In this document: positions 1 through 8,586 of the stretch, piece after piece
Layout of the letters: each line of letters opens with the position of its first letter
Numbering within the stretch: the first letter of the stretch is position 1
From: Rhodobacterales bacterium HKCCE4037
GTDB lineage: Bacteria > Pseudomonadota > Alphaproteobacteria > Rhodobacterales > Rhodobacteraceae
NCBI GenBank assembly: GCA_015689645.1
Contig: WVSM01000007.1
Location: forward strand, 1-64,000
Direction of reading: 5' to 3'
Length of the DNA stretch: 64,000 nt
Position numbers and translations under genes: made by a program
The notes under the pieces: generated by a model
Told to the model about the DNA's origin: nothing
Database searches by the model: none
What the model saw: only the letters and a program-made list of their open reading frames with translations

Positions 1-827
1 AACCTTGGCTTCATGACGATCGAATGGGTCGACTGGTGGCCGGTTCTGCTGGGAGGATCGTCGAGATCGTAGAGCGCCGTCATCAGCGCATCGGCGACTT
101 GGCGGCTGGTCGCATCCGAGCCCAGCCCTTCCAGCACCTTCACGATCTTGTCTTCGTCAAGATATTGCAGACCGTCCGAGGCCTGGATCAGAACATCGCC
201 CGGGTCGAGCACGGTGGCCGTATCCGGCACGTCCATCGACTTGATCGACCGGCCCATCAGCACCGAGGTCAGCGCATTCCGGTCGGGGTGGTTGGCGGCT
301 TCCTCTTCGCTCAATTCGCCCGATTTCGCCATCTGGTCGATGATGGGAGCCATGGAATGATCTTCGTTGAGCTGCCTGAGCTGCCCTTCCCGCCAAAGGT
401 AGAGCGGGCTGTCGCCGACCGACGCCCAATAGAGCCGATCCTCGAACATCACGGTGGCAAGAAAGGTCGCCCCCATGCCCTGAAGCCGGCTGTCCTCGGA
501 CGCGCGATCCTTGAGCACGCCATTTGCCGTCTCGATGGCGGAGGTCAGTTCCTTGTTCAGGTTGCTTTCAAGCGACGCGCCATCATGCATCAGGAATTTC
601 AGGTGGCTGACCGCGTCGATCACCACCAGGCGGCTGGCGAGGTCGCCCGCCGCGTGACCGCCCATGCCGTCGGCCAGCACCGCGAAGCCGCGTTCCATCC
701 CGCCGTGGAAATCGGCGAGAAGCGTGTCTTCCTGGTAGGGGCGTTTGCCCTGCCACAGCGCCGTGGCCACGTCGTAGCCGATTGCGGTCTTGTTCGCGCT
801 GCCGCCCGCGCTTTGTGCCGGGCTCAT
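1..827 (-). CDS. PP2C-family Ser/Thr protein phosphatase (3' end cut by window edge)
   Basis: Metal-dependent protein phosphatase expected to dephosphorylate Ser/Thr on partner proteins in the cytoplasm. The translation shows the PP2C signatures in order: QED near residue 27, DGMGGHAAGD, a GMGAT strand, WASVGDSPLYL, and ASDGLQYL. No stop is reached before base 1, so the last few residues are missing. The start ATG overlaps the stop of the upstream FHA gene as ATGA, so the two are translationally coupled. It is a clear paralogue of the phosphatase at 19666-20547: both begin YDVA-AL-QG and share the DGMGGHAAGDLASR block. A cognate kinase is not visible here and may lie beyond the left edge. Confidence 0.9.
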   Translation of the reverse strand, partial: MSPAQSAGGSANKTAIGYDVATALWQGKRPYQEDTLLADFHGGMERGFAVLADGMGGHAAGDLASRLVVIDAVSHLKFLMHDGASLESNLNKELTSAIETANGVLKDRASEDSRLQGMGATFLATVMFEDRLYWASVGDSPLYLWREGQLRQLNEDHSMAPIIDQMAKSGELSEEEAANHPDRNALTSVLMGRSIKSMDVPDTATVLDPGDVLIQASDGLQYLDEDKIVKVLEGLGSDATSRQVADALMTALYDLDDPPSRTGHQSTHSIVMKPR

Positions 828-1513
828 GCGTCGGACCAATCGAAATCGTCACCGCAGAACGCCACGAAGCGGAGCGAGGTCGCGCCGATTCGGATCGTGT
901 CGCCGTGCTTGAGCGTTTCGGAATGCAGCACCGGCGCATCATTGAGGCGCACGATGTTGGTCTTGCCGCCATGGCTGATGTGAAACATGCGCGTCTCGTC
1001 GTCGTAGGTCACGAAGGCATGGGGGTCGCGGCTGATGGTTTCGTCGCCGAAATCCACCTGCGCGGCGTTGTCCGGGCCACGCCCGACGCTGTTCATCCCG
1101 AGGCTCAGCGCAATCGACGCTCCGCGTCCCGGACCCGCGATCACGACAAGCCAGCCGACGACCGGCTGCATCGCCATCATCTCCTTGCCCATCGCGGCCT
1201 CGTCATCGGCCTGCTGCGGGTCACCGCCGTACCCATGGATGCGGGTCTTCGGCCGCGCATGGCCGGACGCGTCACGGCCCTGGCCCGGAGGCGCTGGCGG
1301 CGGCGGGGGCGGCGCGGGAGCCGCGCTGTCGCCGTCCTCGACGATCCGTGTCTTCGCACCGGAATTGTCGTCTCCGCCCGCATCGAGGGGGCGCGTCTTG
1401 CTGGCATCGCCGCGCGGCGGAAGCGGCGGCGGGGGCGGAGGTGCAGGGGCGTCATCGCCGGACGGCAGGCCGCCGTCCAGTTCATCGTCCGTCAGGATGG
1501 GTTTCTTGGCCAT
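824..1513 (-). CDS. FHA-domain phosphothreonine-binding protein
   Basis: A 229-residue protein with a disordered Pro-rich N-terminal half and a C-terminal FHA domain (about residues 120-215). FHA domains bind phosphothreonine peptides. Visible FHA landmarks are the VGRG turn, ISRDPHAF and the LNDAPV Asn. The linker carries three K-T-R motifs, at Thr40, Thr55 and Thr90, which are candidate phosphoacceptor sites. The start at 1513 was chosen because an AAAGGA Shine-Dalgarno lies about 6 nt upstream; the in-frame ATG at 1519 overlaps that site. It is paralogous to the FHA protein at 18984-19673, sharing the unusual ending SLRF-AFCG-DF-W. It overlaps the downstream phosphatase gene by 4 nt. Confidence 0.88.
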   Translation of the reverse strand: MAKKPILTDDELDGGLPSGDDAPAPPPPPPLPPRGDASKTRPLDAGGDDNSGAKTRIVEDGDSAAPAPPPPPPAPPGQGRDASGHARPKTRIHGYGGDPQQADDEAAMGKEMMAMQPVVGWLVVIAGPGRGASIALSLGMNSVGRGPDNAAQVDFGDETISRDPHAFVTYDDETRMFHISHGGKTNIVRLNDAPVLHSETLKHGDTIRIGATSLRFVAFCGDDFDWSDA

Positions 1514-1853
1514 GTTCATCCTTTCAAAAGGCAGGCAGCATCGTCGAACGCCGGCCGCCAAGATCTGTTCTGCGCAGCCCCGGGTTCTGTCGGCATCCGA
1601 AGCCTTGACCCAATTGGTAGCACAGTGCTGGCAAACTTGAAGAATTTTGGTGAGAGATGCGAGTGGCGGGATTCCCTGCCGGTTTTGGCCCCGCAATCAC
1701 GGCTGCGTGTGAAGGATTTCAACGGTCCGCTCGATCCTTGTCCGACACGCCCGCGCCGACATCGCTCGCGCGGCTCGGTGCGGTTTCCGTCGCATCGGTG
1801 TGCCCGGCAAAAGCTTCCAGCACAGCGCGCGTAACGGGCCGGATGCCGCCGGT
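1514..1853. other. Intergenic region upstream of the FHA/PP2C pair
   Basis: About 340 bp between the end of the MttB-like gene and the FHA start. Open frames here are short or are extensions of opposite-strand shadows. It should hold the FHA/PP2C promoter, but I cannot pick a convincing -35/-10 pair. Confidence 0.6.
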
Positions 1854-3395
1854 TCAGTTGAAGTAGATCTTCCAACGCTCCCGCACGGCCCTGTCCGTCG
1901 CCGGATCGACCTGGCAGGTCCCTTGCGCAAGGATCGCGTGCTTGCGGGCGGTCGCCGCGGCGACGAGGTCGGGTTTGCCCACCTCCTCCCACTCCTTCGG
2001 GCTCATCCGGTTGCCGAGGGTCGGGTAGACGAAATCCTTCTGCATCCACGCCAGAGTCTTGTCGGTGCCGAGGTAATGGCCCGGCCCGCCGAGGCAGACC
2101 TCGGCCATCTGGTCGAGCGCCAGCGTCTCGTCCGTCACCTCGATCCCGCGCACGCAGCGTTGCGCCTGGCCGATGATGTCGTCGCCGAGGATCAGGCTTT
2201 CGAGGCAGAAGCCCAGAAGCGAGGCATGCATGCCCGCCGCCTCGTAGACCATGTTGAGGCCCGAGAGGCCGGTTATCACGTTGGAGCACATCTGCTCCCA
2301 CCCGGCCTGCATGTCGGGCAGCTTGGAATCGGATGCGCCGCCCGCAGCACCGCCGGGCAGGCCATAGAAACGGTGCATCTGCGCGCAGGCCGCCGACAAG
2401 AGCGCCTGTTCGCCCGAGCCGAGGCACATCGCGCCGGTCCGCAGGTCCAGCCCGAAGGGCCATGTCCCGAAGATCGCCGGGAAGCCCGGGACCATCGCGT
2501 TCACGTAGACGAGGCCCGCAAGGCATTCCGCCACCGCCTGCACCACCGCCCCCGCGATGGTCGAAGGTGCCGTCGCCCCCGACATGCCCGCCGACAGAAG
2601 CAGCACCGGCATGCCCGCGCGGATGCAATGCTCCATCGTCTGGCAGCTTTCGGTGGCGAATTTCATCGGCGGCACGACGAAGCAGTTCGAGTTCGAGATG
2701 AAGGGCCGCGCGCGCCACTTGTCCTCGCCGCCCGCGAGCATGTGGATCATCTCCATGCACGGCGCGACGTGGGACGGGTCGGAGAAGGACATGCCGATAT
2801 GCTTGGTCGTGCCCGCGACGCAGGCATAGATCGAGTTCAGGTCCATCTCGAGGTTGTCGGCGATCTCGCGACAGACCATCGGGCGCTGGTAGAAGTGGAT
2901 ATTGTCGAGCGCCTGCGTGATCCGCGCGGCATCGTAGAGGTCCTGGCTGGTGGAGTGGCGGTAGCTGTTGGTCTCGACCTCCACCACGTTCACCGCCGCG
3001 CCCGCCGTGCCATAATGCACGCGCGTGCCGCGCAGGTCGAGATCGAAGCGCGGGTCCCGCGCCGCCAGCGTCAGGTCGCGATTGGCCTTGGCCAGCATGT
3101 CCTCGACCAGGGCGCGCGGATAGCGCAGCCGCCCGTCGTCGCCGAGGATCGCGCCCGCGCCGACCGTAATGTCGATGCCAGATTGCGGCGCGTCTGCCAG
3201 CCCGATGGTTTCCAGCGCGGTCAGCGCGGCCTCGTGGATCTGGTGCACCTGCGTCTCGGTCAGCACGTTGAGCACGTTGCTTTCCATGCCGGGCCGGATC
3301 GGCCGGATATCGTCGGGCAGCGCCGCCGCCCGTGCAGCCACCCGTGCCGCGCGGCCGCCACCGGGCCGCCCCTTGCGCTCCTGAACCTCAACCAT
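1854..3395 (-). CDS. MttB-like (trimethylamine methyltransferase family) protein, non-pyrrolysine type
   Basis: A 513-residue member of the MttB superfamily, TIM-barrel methyltransferases that demethylate quaternary or tertiary amines. The frame has no internal TAG, so it is a non-pyrrolysine homologue; characterised ones act on glycine betaine or related quaternary amines. Consistent blocks include AGTTKHIGMSFSDP, GGAAGGASDSKLPD and LGGPGHYLGTD. The start at 3395 is preceded by GGGAGGG. It overlaps the upstream lyase-family gene by 8 nt and is the last gene of the demethylation operon. No small corrinoid-binding protein gene is visible nearby, so the methyl acceptor is unclear. The substrate is inferred from context only. 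Confidence 0.85.
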   Translation of the reverse strand: MVEVQERKGRPGGGRAARVAARAAALPDDIRPIRPGMESNVLNVLTETQVHQIHEAALTALETIGLADAPQSGIDITVGAGAILGDDGRLRYPRALVEDMLAKANRDLTLAARDPRFDLDLRGTRVHYGTAGAAVNVVEVETNSYRHSTSQDLYDAARITQALDNIHFYQRPMVCREIADNLEMDLNSIYACVAGTTKHIGMSFSDPSHVAPCMEMIHMLAGGEDKWRARPFISNSNCFVVPPMKFATESCQTMEHCIRAGMPVLLLSAGMSGATAPSTIAGAVVQAVAECLAGLVYVNAMVPGFPAIFGTWPFGLDLRTGAMCLGSGEQALLSAACAQMHRFYGLPGGAAGGASDSKLPDMQAGWEQMCSNVITGLSGLNMVYEAAGMHASLLGFCLESLILGDDIIGQAQRCVRGIEVTDETLALDQMAEVCLGGPGHYLGTDKTLAWMQKDFVYPTLGNRMSPKEWEEVGKPDLVAAATARKHAILAQGTCQVDPATDRAVRERWKIYFN

Positions 3396-4218
3396 CGTGC
3401 CGCCCTCCCTGCAACAACGCGTCAATTTCGCTTCCCGGCGCGCTTGCCTTGAAGGGCGTCAGGTTGCCTTTCATCAGGGCCGCCATCCCGTCGCGGATCG
3501 CCGCATGGGCCAGCCGCGCCACCTGGGAGCCGAGCGAGATGCGCCGCACACCCATGCCGGCAAGCTGGCTGACGCTCATGTCCTGCAACGCCCCCACGGC
3601 CAGCGCGTTTACCGGCCCCCTCACGGCAGCCAGAACCTGCGCCAGTTCCGCCTTGCCCGGCGGCACCGGAAGATAGAGGCAATCGGCGCCCGCGGCCTCG
3701 AAGGCCTGAAGGCGCAGGATGCCCTGCTGAAGGTCGTAGGTGCCGTTCATCACCCCGTCGGCCCGTGCAGTCAGCACGAAGGGCCGGCCAAGGGCGCGCG
3801 CGGCGGCGACACCGGCGCGGATCTTCTCGACCGCGAGCTCGAAATCGTAGGCGCCCACGGGATCTCCGAATGTCGTATCCTCGATCCCGCAGCCCGAAAG
3901 GCCCGCCTCGGCAGCCAATCGCACCGTTTCTGCCACGTCTTCGGGCGAATCGCCGAAGCCGTTCTCGAAATCGCCCGAGACCGGCAGGCCGGTGGCGGCA
4001 ACGATATCCTCGGCATGGGCCAGCGCCTCGTCGCGGGTGATCGTGCCCATGTCGGGCCGCCCCAGCGTGAAGGCGTGGGCGGCGCTTGACGTGGCCAGTG
4101 CCTCGGCCCCCATCGCTGCCATCATCCGGGCGCTGCCCCTGTCCCAGGGATTGGGCATGACGAAGCAGCCGCTGGCATGCAGATGCGCGAATTTCTCGTG
4201 CCGGTCTGAGACTTTCAT
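3388..4218 (-). CDS. Isocitrate lyase/phosphoenolpyruvate mutase family protein
   Basis: A 276-residue TIM-barrel enzyme of the PEP mutase/isocitrate lyase superfamily. Members make or break C-C or C-P bonds of small 2-oxo or hydroxy acids with Mg2+. Visible features are the N-terminal VMPNPWDRGSARMM block, the SGDFENGFGDSPEDV metal-binding region, GCGIEDT and FVLTARADG. The family's reactive KKCG-type loop is not obvious, so the exact reaction cannot be assigned. The start at 4218 (MKVSDRHEK) has an AAGGCAAGG Shine-Dalgarno-like stretch upstream. It overlaps the mttB-like gene by 8 nt, and 157 bp holding a dispersed repeat separate it from the upstream methyltransferase gene. Confidence 0.82.
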   Translation of the reverse strand: MKVSDRHEKFAHLHASGCFVMPNPWDRGSARMMAAMGAEALATSSAAHAFTLGRPDMGTITRDEALAHAEDIVAATGLPVSGDFENGFGDSPEDVAETVRLAAEAGLSGCGIEDTTFGDPVGAYDFELAVEKIRAGVAAARALGRPFVLTARADGVMNGTYDLQQGILRLQAFEAAGADCLYLPVPPGKAELAQVLAAVRGPVNALAVGALQDMSVSQLAGMGVRRISLGSQVARLAHAAIRDGMAALMKGNLTPFKASAPGSEIDALLQGGRHDG

Positions 4219-4292
4219 CGGGCCTTGCCTTTCCTCGCTGCGGGACATGCCCGAATTGACGCAGCACTCCGGGCGGCGGGACTGCCCGACGA

Positions 4293-4322
4293 TGCATTTT
4301 CATGGAACAAAGATGGGCAGGT
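4293..4322 (+). repeat. Dispersed repeat copy A (GGAACAAAGATGG family)
   Basis: Core GGAACAAAGATGGGCAGGT at 4304-4322, preceded by GCATTTTCAT. The 19-nt core is identical to 54185-54203, and a 13-nt core matches inverted at 15074-15086. It lies in an intergenic gap. Confidence 0.7.
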
Positions 4323-4375
4323 CGGTGCCCGGCCGTCCGGCCTTCCGCGCGGGGCGGAGCGAGGCCGGCGCGCGG

Positions 4376-5278
4376 TCACCGGCCGAGCCTTCCAGCGATC
4401 GCCGCGATATGGTCGGGGCCCGTCTCGCAGCAGCCGCCGACGATCGTGGCGCCCATGTCGATCCAGCGCATCACGTGGTCGGCATAGGCCGCGGGCCCCA
4501 TGTCGCGCCGGGCGCTGAGGTCGCTGGCGGTGGTGCCGCCATCGAGAAAGGCCTTGGTGATCTGGGTGAAGGCGTTGGCATAGGCGCCGAACGGAACGCC
4601 CGCGCGCGCCAGCGGATCGAGCGCGGCGGGCATGGCCTCGGGGGCCGAGCAATTGGCCAGCACCGCGTCGGCGTCCTTTGCCACGGCGACGGCATCTGCC
4701 ACCGGCTCGCCCGAGCGCAGGCGCGTCCCGTCCTCGTCGTCGATGGTGAATGACAGCCAGACCGGGCGCAAAGTCTGTCGCCCGGCTTCGAGGCAGGCGC
4801 GCGCCGCGTCGATGGAGGCGATGGTTTCGAAGAGCAGGATGTCGGCGCGGGGCGCCAGCGCCTTCGCCACCTCGGCATAGAGCGCGACGGCCTCGGCATG
4901 GGGCGGGTTCAGATCGGCGCGGTAGCTGGCCCCGAGCGGGCCGATGGAGCCCGCGATCTGCGCGCGGCCCCGCACGGCCTCGGCCTCGTCCATCGCGCGG
5001 CCGAGAAGCGCTTCGAACTCCGCCTCGCGGTCGGGCAGGTCGATGCCTTCGCCCGCGTAATGGTTGGAGGCCCCGCCCCGCAGGCGGTCGCGGTGGATCG
5101 CGTAGGAATTCGTCGTGATGACCTCTGCGCCCGCGTCGACGTAGTCGGAATGCAATTCGCCGACGAGACCGGGATGATCGATCATCACCTGTGTCGACCA
5201 GAGCGCTTGCGCCGGCTGCCCGGAGCGCCGGATCAGTTCCTGCCCCATGCCGCCGTCGAGGATCGTCACACTGCTCAT
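4376..5278 (-). CDS. Homocysteine S-methyltransferase family protein (BHMT/MmuM-like)
   Basis: A 300-residue zinc methyltransferase of the betaine-homocysteine/S-methylmethionine methyltransferase family, expected to move a methyl group to homocysteine to give methionine. The zinc ligands are visible: Cys in LANCSAPEAM and the Cys pair in VGGCCETGPDH. The N-terminal LDGGMGQEL and TNSYA blocks fit the family. The start at 5278 overlaps the upstream unknown gene as ATGA. In this operon it could take methyl groups from betaine or dimethylglycine-type substrates, making it the likely partner of the MttB-like protein. The donor is an inference. Confidence 0.88.
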   Translation of the reverse strand: MSSVTILDGGMGQELIRRSGQPAQALWSTQVMIDHPGLVGELHSDYVDAGAEVITTNSYAIHRDRLRGGASNHYAGEGIDLPDREAEFEALLGRAMDEAEAVRGRAQIAGSIGPLGASYRADLNPPHAEAVALYAEVAKALAPRADILLFETIASIDAARACLEAGRQTLRPVWLSFTIDDEDGTRLRSGEPVADAVAVAKDADAVLANCSAPEAMPAALDPLARAGVPFGAYANAFTQITKAFLDGGTTASDLSARRDMGPAAYADHVMRWIDMGATIVGGCCETGPDHIAAIAGRLGR

Positions 5279-5934
5279 TCCGCCTGTCCTTTTGCCGTCG
5301 CGATGAAATCGTGCCAGCCATACTCGGTCGAGCCGCGCCTGCGCCATCCACAATCGAACGGCGCCCGGTCGAACAGGGTGTCGAACTCCGCCTCCACCTC
5401 CGGGTCCGGGGCCCCCTGCCGCGCGCGATCGTCATGGCGGAAGACGATCTTCTCCAGCGGCGCCGTGGCCTCGAGCGCGAAGGTCCACCCGAATTCCGTG
5501 ACGCCCTCCGCCTGCACGGCGTAGCACCCATCGCCGCGGTGCGAGACGGTCATCCTCGCCCGGTCGAAGAGCGCGTGGCTGTCCTGGTTGATCGCGCCGG
5601 GGCTTTCTTCTGGCGCGTCCGGGTCCGTGACGTCATAGTCGAAAGACAGGCCGTCGACCGCGTCCAGCCCACGCCCCGCCAAGGCCGCGCGAGGCATTTC
5701 CAGCCATTCGGTGTAGAAGGCCGGGGCGATTTCATGCTCGATCTCACCGTCCTCCGGGTAACGCGGGTCGGTCCAACTGACGAGGCGCGGCGCGGCCCAG
5801 ACATCCACGTTGACCGACAGCATCGTCGATCCCGCCCCCGCCACGCCGAACAGCACGATGCCCGCATGCTTCAGGTCCAGAACCTGCTCCGGCATCCCCT
5901 CCATCGCGAAGCGGAACCAGCCTTCGGCGCTCAT
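5275..5934 (-). CDS. Conserved hypothetical protein of the demethylation operon
   Basis: A 219-residue soluble protein I do not recognise. No signal peptide, membrane segment or cysteine motif is apparent. It is rich in acidic and aromatic residues (for example WTDPRYPEDGEIEHEI and FDYDVTDPDAPEE), suggesting a beta-rich fold. It sits between the dehydrogenase and homocysteine methyltransferase genes, overlapping each by 4 nt (ATGA at both ends), so it is almost certainly co-translated with them and has a role in the same pathway. Its function is unknown. Confidence 0.8.
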   Translation of the reverse strand: MSAEGWFRFAMEGMPEQVLDLKHAGIVLFGVAGAGSTMLSVNVDVWAAPRLVSWTDPRYPEDGEIEHEIAPAFYTEWLEMPRAALAGRGLDAVDGLSFDYDVTDPDAPEESPGAINQDSHALFDRARMTVSHRGDGCYAVQAEGVTEFGWTFALEATAPLEKIVFRHDDRARQGAPDPEVEAEFDTLFDRAPFDCGWRRRGSTEYGWHDFIATAKGQAE

Positions 5935-8381
5935 GCACGCAGTCTTTCGTTGGCCGGATCCCAGAGCGGCCCGTCCGGCTGCACCACGGCGCGGCAGATC
6001 TCGCCGTAGATGTTGACGTCAAGCTCCGTGCCCGGTTCCGCCAGGTCGGCCCGGACCATCGCCAGTGCCACGGAATGGCCCACCCGGTAGCCCCAGGCGC
6101 CGCTGGTCGTTTCGCCCACCACGTCACCGCCGTGGGTGATCGTGGACATCGACGGCGCGTCCGCTTCGCCCGCATCGACGCGCAGGGTGACGAACCGCTT
6201 CTTCACACCGCGTTGCTTCTCGGACAGAAGCGCCGCCTTGCCCGGGAAGTCCTGCGGCTTGTCGAACTTGACGAAGCGTTCCAGCCCGCCTTCGAGCAGG
6301 GAGTAATCGGTGGAAAGGTCCCCCTTCCACGCGCGGTAGCCCTTCTCGATCCGCAGCGCGTTCAGCGCCCACATGCCGAACGGTTTCGCCCCGGCGGCGA
6401 TCACCGCCTCGTAGATCGCGGGCATCTCGGCATTGGCGGCATGGATCTCCCAACCCAGCTCGCCAGCGAAGGACACGCGCGCGAGAAAGGCGGGGCGACC
6501 GACGACCGTCGCCTCCTGGTGCGTCAGCCAGCCCAGCGACAGGTCGGCATCGGTGCCCACCGCGCCGAGAAGGTCGCGCGCCTTCGGGCCGGTCACGATG
6601 AGGGTCGTGACCTCGGTGGTGTGATCAGTCAGGCTGACGCCATCGGGCAAGCCGTCGCGCCACAGCACCTCGTAATCGTGCCACTGCGCCGCCGCCGCGG
6701 TGATCAGGGTGAAGTGATCCTCCGCATGCCGGATCAGCGACATCTCGGTCAGGATGCGCCCGCGCGGATCGGGGAAATACCCGAGGTTCATGCGCCCGAC
6801 CTTGGGCAGCGCGCCCGCGATGCGGCCTGCCAGCCAGTCCGCCGCGCCCTCGCCCGTCAGCGTGAAGCGGCTGAAGCCCGGCAGGTCCAGCACGCCGACG
6901 CCGTCGCGCACGGCCTCGCATTCCTCGCGCACACGAGCCTGCCACGGGCCGGCCCGGCCCCAGGTCTCGGTCGCATCGAGCGATGTATCATCCCCCGGCT
7001 GCGCGAACCAGTTCGCCCGCTCCCATCCCGCGTAGGCGCCCATCTGCCCGCCCAGTTCGCGGACGCGCGCATCGACCGGCGAGAGCTTTCGGTCGCGCCC
7101 GGCCGGCCAGGATTTCCACGGGAAATGCATGCCGTATTCGTGGCCATAGGTCTCCAACGCCTTGTCGAGGCAATGGGCGTGATCGGTGTAATCGGTGTAG
7201 CGGCGCGGGTCGCAGGCCCACATGTCCCACTCGGTCCGGCCTTCGGTAATCCATTCGGCGAGCACCTTGCCCGCACCGCCGCCCTGCACGATCCCGAAGG
7301 TGAAGGAATGTGCCTCGAACGCGTTCACCACGCCGGGCATCGGGCCGATCATCGGCAAACCATCGGGGGCGTAGGGAATGGGTCCGTTGATGTTGCGCCC
7401 GACCCCGCCCTCGGCCAGAAGCGGCACGCGGGCCATCGCATCCTCGATGTAATATTCCAGCCGGTCGAGGTCGTCGGGATAAAGCTGGAAGCTGAAATCC
7501 TCGGGCATCGGGTCGTCGGGCGTCACCCAATGCGCCTTGCAGTTCCGCTCGTAGGGCCCGAGGTTCAGCCCGTGCTTGTCCTGCCGCAGGTAGTAGGATG
7601 TGTCCACGTCCCGCACCAAGGGCAGCTTGCGCCCGTTCGCCTCGGTCCACTCCTTCAGGGCGGGGATTTCCTCGGTCAGGAAATACTGGTGCGACATCAC
7701 CACCATCGGCACCCGCCGCCCGCCGAAGGGCCGGAACCACTCGCCCACGCGCTGCGCATAGTAACCCGCCGCGTTGACCACGTATTCGCAGCGGATCTCG
7801 CCCTGCGGTGTCTCCACGATCCATTCGCCGTTCTCGCGCCGGACGCCGGTGGCGGGGCAGAAGCGCATGATCGTGGCGCCGAGGTCCCGCGCGCCCTTGG
7901 CCATCGCCTGCGTCAGCTGCGCCGGGTCGATATCGCCGTCGTAGGGGTCATAGAGGATACCGCTAAGGTCATGGGTTTCGAGGAAGGGGTACATCTCCTT
8001 CGCCTCCTGGTTCGACAGCATGCGCATGTCGATGCCCTGGTATTGCGCCATGCCCAGAACCCGCTGGAACTCCTGCGCGCGCTCGCGCGTGTGGCCGAGG
8101 CGCAGCGAGCCGGTGACATGGTAATTCATCGGATATCCGACGTCTTCGGCGAGCGTGCGGTACATCTCGAGGCTGTAACGCTGCATGTTCAGCACCGCCC
8201 AGGAGGTCGAGAAATTCGGACAATTGCCCGCCGCGTGCCATGTCGAGCCTGCCGTCAGTTCGTTCTTTTCCAGCAGCACGCAATCGGTCCAGCCCGCCTT
8301 GGCCAGATGATAGAGGCCGGAGGTTCCGACGACCCCGCCCCCGATGATGACCACGCGCGCGGTGCCTGGCAGATCGGCCAT
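5931..8381 (-). CDS. FAD-dependent dimethylglycine/sarcosine dehydrogenase-like protein with GcvT domain
   Basis: An 816-residue flavoprotein of the dimethylglycine/sarcosine dehydrogenase family. It should oxidatively demethylate an N-methylated amino acid and pass the C1 unit to tetrahydrofolate. The N-terminal FAD site VVIIGGGVVGTSGLYHL is at residues 9-25, followed by STWHAAGNC, the position where family members attach FAD to His. A DAO domain runs to about residue 420. A GcvT-like aminomethyltransferase domain follows, with FAGELGWEIH and a C-terminal SGAWGYRVG. The start at 8381 is preceded by GGGAGGAGAG. It is the first gene of the leftward operon and diverges from the lysR gene. Confidence 0.92.
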   Translation of the reverse strand: MADLPGTARVVIIGGGVVGTSGLYHLAKAGWTDCVLLEKNELTAGSTWHAAGNCPNFSTSWAVLNMQRYSLEMYRTLAEDVGYPMNYHVTGSLRLGHTRERAQEFQRVLGMAQYQGIDMRMLSNQEAKEMYPFLETHDLSGILYDPYDGDIDPAQLTQAMAKGARDLGATIMRFCPATGVRRENGEWIVETPQGEIRCEYVVNAAGYYAQRVGEWFRPFGGRRVPMVVMSHQYFLTEEIPALKEWTEANGRKLPLVRDVDTSYYLRQDKHGLNLGPYERNCKAHWVTPDDPMPEDFSFQLYPDDLDRLEYYIEDAMARVPLLAEGGVGRNINGPIPYAPDGLPMIGPMPGVVNAFEAHSFTFGIVQGGGAGKVLAEWITEGRTEWDMWACDPRRYTDYTDHAHCLDKALETYGHEYGMHFPWKSWPAGRDRKLSPVDARVRELGGQMGAYAGWERANWFAQPGDDTSLDATETWGRAGPWQARVREECEAVRDGVGVLDLPGFSRFTLTGEGAADWLAGRIAGALPKVGRMNLGYFPDPRGRILTEMSLIRHAEDHFTLITAAAAQWHDYEVLWRDGLPDGVSLTDHTTEVTTLIVTGPKARDLLGAVGTDADLSLGWLTHQEATVVGRPAFLARVSFAGELGWEIHAANAEMPAIYEAVIAAGAKPFGMWALNALRIEKGYRAWKGDLSTDYSLLEGGLERFVKFDKPQDFPGKAALLSEKQRGVKKRFVTLRVDAGEADAPSMSTITHGGDVVGETTSGAWGYRVGHSVALAMVRADLAEPGTELDVNIYGEICRAVVQPDGPLWDPANERLRA

Positions 8382-8487
8382 GTCTCTCTCCTCCCACGGC
8401 GGACCCGCTCGCGCGCACGCCATACCTCGATGACGGCGACTATTGCGCCCCGCGATCCGGAGTTCAATTCGCCGGAGACATCTGTTT

Positions 8488-8506
8488 TAATCGGGAAATC
8501 CGATTA
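8488..8506. promoter_or_regulatory. Putative LysR-type operator in the divergent region
   Basis: Perfect inverted repeat TAATCGG-GAAAT-CCGATTA in the 205-bp gap between the dehydrogenase operon and the divergent lysR gene. Its symmetry and location fit a LysR-type regulator site controlling both units. Confidence 0.55.
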
Positions 8507-8586
8507 GCAACCAACCGGGCACACACCTTTCATCTTGCCGGAAAACTCCGGGGGTTTGGGGGCTGGCCCCCAACTCCGAAACGCAC

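Noticed and set aside
1854-3395. Pyrrolysine-containing MttB
   Set aside because: No in-frame TAG codon inside the gene.
1800-3452. 550-residue plus-strand open frame
   Set aside because: Antisense of the MttB-like gene; a GC-rich codon shadow with no motif.
6075-8507. 810-residue plus-strand open frame
   Set aside because: Antisense of the dimethylglycine dehydrogenase-like gene; the translation is rich in His, Arg and Gly with no family motif, while the minus-strand frame has clear FAD and GcvT motifs.
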